Shown piece after piece: positions 58,651-64,000 of a stretch of 64,000 nt of DNA (the stretch's first letter is position 1; every line of letters starts with the position of its first letter). Source of the DNA: Strigamia acuminata (Eukaryota > Arthropoda > Chilopoda > Geophilomorpha > Linotaeniidae); assembly GCA_949358305.1 (NCBI GenBank), contig OX442321.1:2443605-2507604 (forward strand). The letters are read 5' to 3'. The position numbers and the translations under genes are program-made. The notes beneath the pieces are model-generated. The model was not told where the DNA came from. It was given only the letters and a program-made list of their open reading frames with translations, and did no database searches.

Positions 58651-59311
58651 AATAATATCGAAAACACACCACAACAATGCAGTGCAATTTTACGTTTAAT
58701 TTTCGAATTTTTACACAAAAATAAAATTATTTCGTTTTCTTTTTTATTTAGATATTGTAACCGGATTTAATTAGAATAAAACAAAGTTTGCATTCACAAT
58801 CTTTGTCACCTGTATGATAATAATAAAATTGTCCATTGTCCATTTTTATGTTGAAATTATACAATATCATGAAAACTTTTCAGAAATAATCATTCTTTGG
58901 GTCTTCGCAATTTTATATCATGATAACTTTTCAGAAATAACTGATAAGTTAAAAATCACATTGCAGGACATTTCAGTTATTTATTTACTCATAAAACAAA
59001 TGATGACAAATTGATTTTAATCTTTTGTGGTGTGCCATTTTCCATTTTTTACTAGCAGGAAATTATTTTACAACTTAATTTCAAATCTAAAACACGTCAT
59101 TCCAGTCTTGGTAGTAATTTACTTATTTGATTTTCCAGCTAAAACAACTCACTGGCCTTTTTTTCCTTTTTGTTTCCTGTGTATTCCCGATTACTCACAG
59201 CATCCGGTAAACTCCACACGTGTGAACGTTTCATTCTCAAAGCATTTACATTCCCATTGACATGAACATGACAAGTAAATCGTTATTATTTTACAATTAT
59301 TTTAGTAATTT
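58651..59311. other. Intergenic DNA before the copia element
   Basis: AT-rich; polyadenylation signals after locus I (AATAAA about 58721). No gene seen. Confidence 0.45.
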
Positions 59312-59527
59312 TGTTGTTTTATTGAATGTTATATTCCTGTCCGCCAGGTGTCTTTACCACCTGTGCACCTGTATTTGGCACTGACCAATCAGTGCCCTGT
59401 TTTGTATTTAGTGCTCCGCGCACTTTTAAACATCTGTTTTAGATTAAAACCATCACTGTTAATATTTTCACCTAACAACCACGCGTCTCCATTTTTATGC
59501 CTCCAACATATTAGAACAAAAACTACA
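59312..59527 (+). repeat. copia 5' LTR
   Basis: Matches 63872-64000 without difference in the overlapping 129 bp; a palindromic GGCACTGACCAATCAGTGCC lies inside. Confidence 0.92.
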
Positions 59528-59546
59528 GGTTATGGGCCCAGCACGC
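59528..59546 (+). other. copia primer binding site, tRNA-iMet internal type
   Basis: GGTTATGGGCCCAGCACGC follows the LTR directly. It is complementary to the anticodon region of initiator tRNA-Met, the half-molecule primer known from Drosophila copia, not to a tRNA 3' end. Confidence 0.85.
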
Positions 59547-59648
59547 TTCCACTGCGCTTAAAAATCATCAAGTTTTGTACCGGAACATTCGAGGAAGTTA
59601 AAAACGAATTTAACACGAACATTCCACAAGAAACAGAACTAAGAAACG

Positions 59649-62600
59649 ATGGCGAACGGCGGCGGAAATTCAGCTCGAATCGAGGCGTTGGGAAAGGAAA
59701 ACTTCGACACATGGAAGATCCAGATGGAAGCAATTTTGGATCAACGGGACCTACTCGTGCACGCGGAAGGTACGTCGAAACGACCAGAGACCATTGAAGG
59801 CAACGCGAAACGTATGAAGGAGATCGAGACGTGGGAGAAAAGTGATCGAACAGCCAAAAATGACATTTTGCTAAATATAAAACAATCGGAACTTCGAATG
59901 GCCAAAAATTGCAACACCGCGAATGAATTATGGAAGAAGTTGCACAGTGTGTACCAATCGAAAGGACCGGCAAGAAAAATCACGTTGTTAAAACGACTCG
60001 CGACACACAAGATGGCGGACGGAGAAAACGTGGAGAGTCACCTAAAAGAATTCTTCGAACTAGTAGACAAATTGCTAGACATGGATTTTAAAATGCCCGA
60101 AGATTTCACAACGATTCTACTGCTACTGAGTTTGCCAAATTCCTACGACAACTTTCGATGCGCAATAGAATCCCAAGATAAATTGCCATCGCTGGAAGTT
60201 TTGGAGGGAAAGATCAAAGACGAGTCGATCGCCCGCGGAAAAGGGAAAGAAGACGTATCGGACGCCATGATGGCCAGAAAAACGTTCCAAAAACGTAAGC
60301 AACCAAAGAAATACGGCGACGAAAATTCGAATTCGACCGAGAAACCAGCTTTTAAATACAAGTGCCACGGTTGCGGAAAAATTGGCCACAAAATCGCCGA
60401 TTGTCGAAGTAAAAGCAAGAAGGAAAGCGCATCAAGAGCCGAGAAGTCCAAGTACGAATTATTTTTCTGCGAGCAAATCGAGACAGCACTGATAAGCGAG
60501 ACGTCACGACCGAAAAATTGGTGTTTGGACAGCGGCGCCAGCTCCCACATGTGCTCGAACGATTCAACATTTTCGACGATCGAACTCCTGAAAAACCAGA
60601 AGCTGAATTTGGCCAGCAAGGCGAGCACGAATATCGACGGAAAAGGAACCGCGAAAATCATCGTCAAGACTGGGGACGGAAATATGAAGTTGGATTTGGC
60701 AGAGACTCTTTTGGTACGAGATTTGAGAACGAATTTGATGTCAGTCGGGAAGATCACAGAACGGGGACACAAGGTGATTTTCGATGATAAATCAGCAGAG
60801 GTGATAAATCCGAAGGGAGAAATCGTATTCACCGCCGAAAAAAGGAACGGATTGTACTACATCGTCGACGTGACCGAGGGTGCTGCGACTGCAGCGGAAA
60901 TCGAAGTCGGAACCGGATCAAAACCTGCAAAACCCGCAAGTACGAAAATACAAGAATGGCACAAAAGACTTGGGCACCTGAACGAGTCAAGTCTGAAAAT
61001 ACTAAACGAAAAGGCAAACGGAATTGACTTTGAAAAGGACGCAAAGCTGCCGACTTGTGAGACATGCATCGAGGGGAAGCACGCAAGTAAAAAGTTTCCC
61101 ATTTCCGTGTCAAAAAGTGAAAAACTATTGGAGTTGGTGCACTCGGACGTATGCGGACCAATGCCAACGAAGTCCATGAATGGATCGAGGTTTTTCGTGA
61201 CGTTTACCGACGATAAATCGAGATGGTGCAAGGTGTACTTTTTGAAACATAAAAGTGAAGTTTTCGAGGCATTCAAGTCGTTTAAAACTTTTTGCGAGAA
61301 GGAAACTGGATGCGCGCTCAAGGTTTTACGATCGGACAACGGGAAAGAATATGTAAATAAGAGATTCGACGCATATTTACAAGAAAACGGCATAAAGCGC
61401 CAAACCAGCGTCGAACGAACCCCGGAACAAAATGGCGTCTCGGAAAGAATGAATAGAACTTTGATCGAGATGGCACGATGCATGTTACTGCAAGCAAAAT
61501 TGCCTAACTCATATTGGGCGGAAGCAATCAACACTGCATGCCACATCCGAAATAAATGCCCGACTAGAAGTTTGGAAAATGAAATCCCGCATCAAGTCTG
61601 GACCGGAAGAAAACCGAATGTCGACTATTTTCGAGTTTTTGGAAGCAGAGTCTTCGCGTTGGACAAGAAACCGAACAAGGGGAAGTTCGAACCGAAGTCA
61701 AAAGAATGTATTCTCATCGGATATTGGGACGGATCGAAGGCGTATCGCTTGTGGTCAAAAAGCGAAAACAAAATTATAAAAAGTCGCGATGTGAAATTTG
61801 TCGAAAAATCGGAAAATGAAACGAATGAAGAATGTGAAGAAAACGATAATAACAATAATTTTAATGACATTCTCACCGATTGCAGAACAGATCAAATCGA
61901 GAATGGAACCGAAATTTCCGAGGACGAAGTCGAGAGCGCAGGCGAGAACGAGCCCGACAATGAGGACGAGAGAGAGACGCAACACGAAGAAGCCGAACCT
62001 CGTCAGAATGAAAACGCGCAAATAATTCCACGACGATCCTCGAGAACGCCAAAACCTTACCCAAATCGAAATGGGGACCCACCCAGAAAGAAATACACCA
62101 GAAAGAATCCGACAACAACTAATGAAGTTTTGGACGAAATTGCACAGATAGCAATTCTCGACGATCCAACGACAGCGGCCGAAGCTTTGAATGGAAACGA
62201 CCCACAAGAATGGATGAAAGCGATGAAGGAAGAGTACGACGCTTTAATCGAAAACGAAACGTGGGAGGAGTGCGACCGACCAAAAAATAGAAACGTAATC
62301 GGATGTAGATGGGTCCTCCGCACGAAATTTGAAGCAGACGGGTCAATCGAACGCAGAAAGGCCAGACTGGTCGCCAAGGGATACGCACAGCAGCCAGGCA
62401 TTGATTATTTTGAAACCTACGCGCCCGTCGCACGACCGGGATCAATTCGAATGATGATGGCAATCGCAGCCGAGTTGGGATTGACCGTACACCAAATGGA
62501 CGCGATAACGGCATATTTGAACGGCGAAATCGAAGAGGAAATTTTTATGGAATTCCCCGAATATTTGGAATTTATTGCTGGAATAAAAATCAAGAAAGGA

Positions 62601-63749
62601 AAAGCCTGCCGGATGAAAAAGGCGTTATACGGATTGAAGCAGTCGGGTCGCCAGTGGTACAAAAAACTGGACGAGAAGTTGCAAAAGCACGGACTGAAGC
62701 CAACAAACGCAGACCCATGCGTGTATTACCAAACGAATGGAGAAGTCATCACGCTCGTCGCAATCTACGTGGATGATTTTATCATCGCAACGAACTGCAA
62801 AAGAAACTTGGAGAAATTAAAATCGAACCTGAAGAGCGAGTTCAAAATGAAGGATTTAGGACAAATTCACTACTGCTTGGGAATCGAGTTTAAACAGGAC
62901 GAAAAGACGAAATCAATCACGATGGCGCAGAAAAAATACGTTAAGGACATACTGAATCGTTTCGGAATGCAAGACTGCTCGAAAAACACAACTCCACTCG
63001 ACGCAAATCAGAAATTGCAGAAAAACAAGAAAAAGGAGGATGGGACCGACGAAGAGCTACTGGATCCAGAGAAGTTCCCGTACCAAAGTTTAATCGGATC
63101 ACTCATGTACCTCGCCGTTTGCACTCGACCCGATATTTCCTACACCGTCAGCGCATTAAGTCAATATAATACGTGCTTCACCGGAACTCATTGGACAGCA
63201 GCAAAACGCGTCCTAAGATATTTGAAGCACTCATCGAATCTCGGGCTAAAATTCGAAAAGACCGGAAAAGACTTAGTCGGCTACACGGATGCAGATTGGG
63301 GAGCAAACTTGGACGACCGTCGCTCGTACACCGGCTACTGCTTTAAACTCGCGAACGCGACAATATGCTGGGAAGCAAGAAAGCAGAAGACCGTCGCAAC
63401 CTCGTCGACCGAAGCAGAATATATGGCGTTGGCCGACGCGTCAAAAGAAGCAATCTACTTGCGAAACTTCCTAGACGAAATTAAATACATCAACAAGAAG
63501 AAAGAAACGACCCTCATTTATAGCGATAATCAGGGGGCACACAAATTGGTGCGAAACCCAATTTTTCATTCCAGAACCAAGCACATCGACATTCGCCACC
63601 ATTTTGTTCGAGAAACATGTGAGCGGGGAGATATCGACATAGAATTCCTGGAGAGTGAGAAGATGGTCGCCGATGTGTTGACCAAGGGGCTTTTTAAGCC
63701 AAAACACGAAGAATTGATCGCCCAATTTGGATTGAAGGAAATTGTTTAA
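59649..63749 (+). CDS. gag-pol: copia Gag-Pol polyprotein, 1366 aa, uninterrupted
   Basis: Domains in Ty1/copia order: Gag (about residues 1-230), CCHC zinc knuckle CHGCGKIGHKIADC (about 239), aspartic protease LDSGASSHM (about 292), pre-integrase HKRLGHL...CETC, integrase core from DVCGP (about 500) with LRSDNGKEY and PEQNGVSERMNR, reverse transcriptase from WVLRTKFEADG with YVDD (about 1039), and RNase H with DADWG (about 1213) and TSSTEAEYMAL, ending MVADVLTKGL. All catalytic motifs are present and the frame is open from ATG 59649 to TAA 63749. A single polyprotein without a frameshift is usual for copia. Likely competent or only recently silenced. Confidence 0.96.
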   Translation: MANGGGNSARIEALGKENFDTWKIQMEAILDQRDLLVHAEGTSKRPETIEGNAKRMKEIETWEKSDRTAKNDILLNIKQSELRMAKNCNTANELWKKLHSVYQSKGPARKITLLKRLATHKMADGENVESHLKEFFELVDKLLDMDFKMPEDFTTILLLLSLPNSYDNFRCAIESQDKLPSLEVLEGKIKDESIARGKGKEDVSDAMMARKTFQKRKQPKKYGDENSNSTEKPAFKYKCHGCGKIGHKIADCRSKSKKESASRAEKSKYELFFCEQIETALISETSRPKNWCLDSGASSHMCSNDSTFSTIELLKNQKLNLASKASTNIDGKGTAKIIVKTGDGNMKLDLAETLLVRDLRTNLMSVGKITERGHKVIFDDKSAEVINPKGEIVFTAEKRNGLYYIVDVTEGAATAAEIEVGTGSKPAKPASTKIQEWHKRLGHLNESSLKILNEKANGIDFEKDAKLPTCETCIEGKHASKKFPISVSKSEKLLELVHSDVCGPMPTKSMNGSRFFVTFTDDKSRWCKVYFLKHKSEVFEAFKSFKTFCEKETGCALKVLRSDNGKEYVNKRFDAYLQENGIKRQTSVERTPEQNGVSERMNRTLIEMARCMLLQAKLPNSYWAEAINTACHIRNKCPTRSLENEIPHQVWTGRKPNVDYFRVFGSRVFALDKKPNKGKFEPKSKECILIGYWDGSKAYRLWSKSENKIIKSRDVKFVEKSENETNEECEENDNNNNFNDILTDCRTDQIENGTEISEDEVESAGENEPDNEDERETQHEEAEPRQNENAQIIPRRSSRTPKPYPNRNGDPPRKKYTRKNPTTTNEVLDEIAQIAILDDPTTAAEALNGNDPQEWMKAMKEEYDALIENETWEECDRPKNRNVIGCRWVLRTKFEADGSIERRKARLVAKGYAQQPGIDYFETYAPVARPGSIRMMMAIAAELGLTVHQMDAITAYLNGEIEEEIFMEFPEYLEFIAGIKIKKGKACRMKKALYGLKQSGRQWYKKLDEKLQKHGLKPTNADPCVYYQTNGEVITLVAIYVDDFIIATNCKRNLEKLKSNLKSEFKMKDLGQIHYCLGIEFKQDEKTKSITMAQKKYVKDILNRFGMQDCSKNTTPLDANQKLQKNKKKEDGTDEELLDPEKFPYQSLIGSLMYLAVCTRPDISYTVSALSQYNTCFTGTHWTAAKRVLRYLKHSSNLGLKFEKTGKDLVGYTDADWGANLDDRRSYTGYCFKLANATICWEARKQKTVATSSTEAEYMALADASKEAIYLRNFLDEIKYINKKKETTLIYSDNQGAHKLVRNPIFHSRTKHIDIRHHFVRETCERGDIDIEFLESEKMVADVLTKGLFKPKHEELIAQFGLKEIV

Positions 63750-63871
63750 GAAATATTGTTTTTAATATTTTGAATTGTTTGTGAATGAATACTTTAATGT
63801 TTAAATGTCTAAATTGCTTAAGAAAAATGTTTTGAATTTTGAAATGTAGGAATATTGCCATTCAGGGGAAG

Positions 63872-64000
63872 TGTTGTTTTATTGAATGTTATATTCCTGT
63901 CCGCCAGGTGTCTTTACCACCTGTGCACCTGTATTTGGCACTGACCAATCAGTGCCCTGTTTTGTATTTAGTGCTCCGCGCACTTTTAAACATCTGTTTT
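63872..64000 (+). repeat. copia 3' LTR, cut by window end
   Basis: Identical to 59312-59440. Confidence 0.92.

Larger units (their letters stand above)
59312..64000 (+). mobile_element. Ty1/copia LTR retrotransposon, recent and intact as far as visible
   Basis: 5' LTR 59312-59527 (216 bp, TGTTG...CTACA), primer site, one open polyprotein, polypurine tract AGGGGAAG (63864-63871) and the first 129 bp of the 3' LTR (63872-64000), identical to the 5' LTR over that length. The element runs off the window, so its target duplication cannot be checked. Confidence 0.95.

Overview
This is nuclear DNA of an animal, most likely an arthropod. The evidence is short GT-AG introns, AT-rich intergenic DNA, a high-affinity choline transporter, a DEG/ENaC channel, a BEL/Pao element, and a Ty1/copia element whose primer site matches the internal (anticodon-region) tRNA-iMet half-primer known from insect copia. 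I cannot name the species; a non-insect hexapod is possible but unproven. Exon boundaries below were read by eye from splice signals, reading phase and family similarity.

Left part (1-29,900), ordinary genes: two tandem short-chain dehydrogenase/reductase genes of the RDH10/HSD17B11 type (108-1902 and 2088-5082); a 581-aa coiled-coil protein gene (7671-9885); SLC5A7-type choline transporter on the minus strand (17582-14007, seven coding exons, 591 aa); an acidic low-complexity protein gene (22276-24559); a DEG/ENaC channel gene (25556-27967); and minus-strand fragments of an animal fatty-acid-synthase-like ketosynthase (about 29832-28857). Several non-autonomous inverted-repeat transposons sit in introns here.

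Middle and right (32,600-58,700), a fast-evolving accessory cluster: six small secreted peptide genes (33272, 35425, 37389, 47412, 54381, 56680), all with a nearly invariant signal peptide, a divergent mature part with eight cysteines in identical spacing, a 5'UTR intron and a TATA box. At least four broken relatives lie among them. Interleaved are two related genes (50510-51859 and 57215-58650) built from small phase-1 exons plus a C-terminal ubiquitin-like (beta-grasp-like) domain. A small antisense gene model lies inside an intron of the second. This combination is the best candidate in the window for an undescribed system, perhaps defence-related; that role is inference.

Mobile DNA: a complete BEL/Pao element (38575-44970) with 5-bp target duplication and one in-frame stop; a recent copia element with an intact 1366-aa polyprotein (59312 to beyond the window end); a decayed copia tail (about 45,255-45,430); and inverted-repeat elements, of which one family has two copies and two pre-insertion sites readable within this window.
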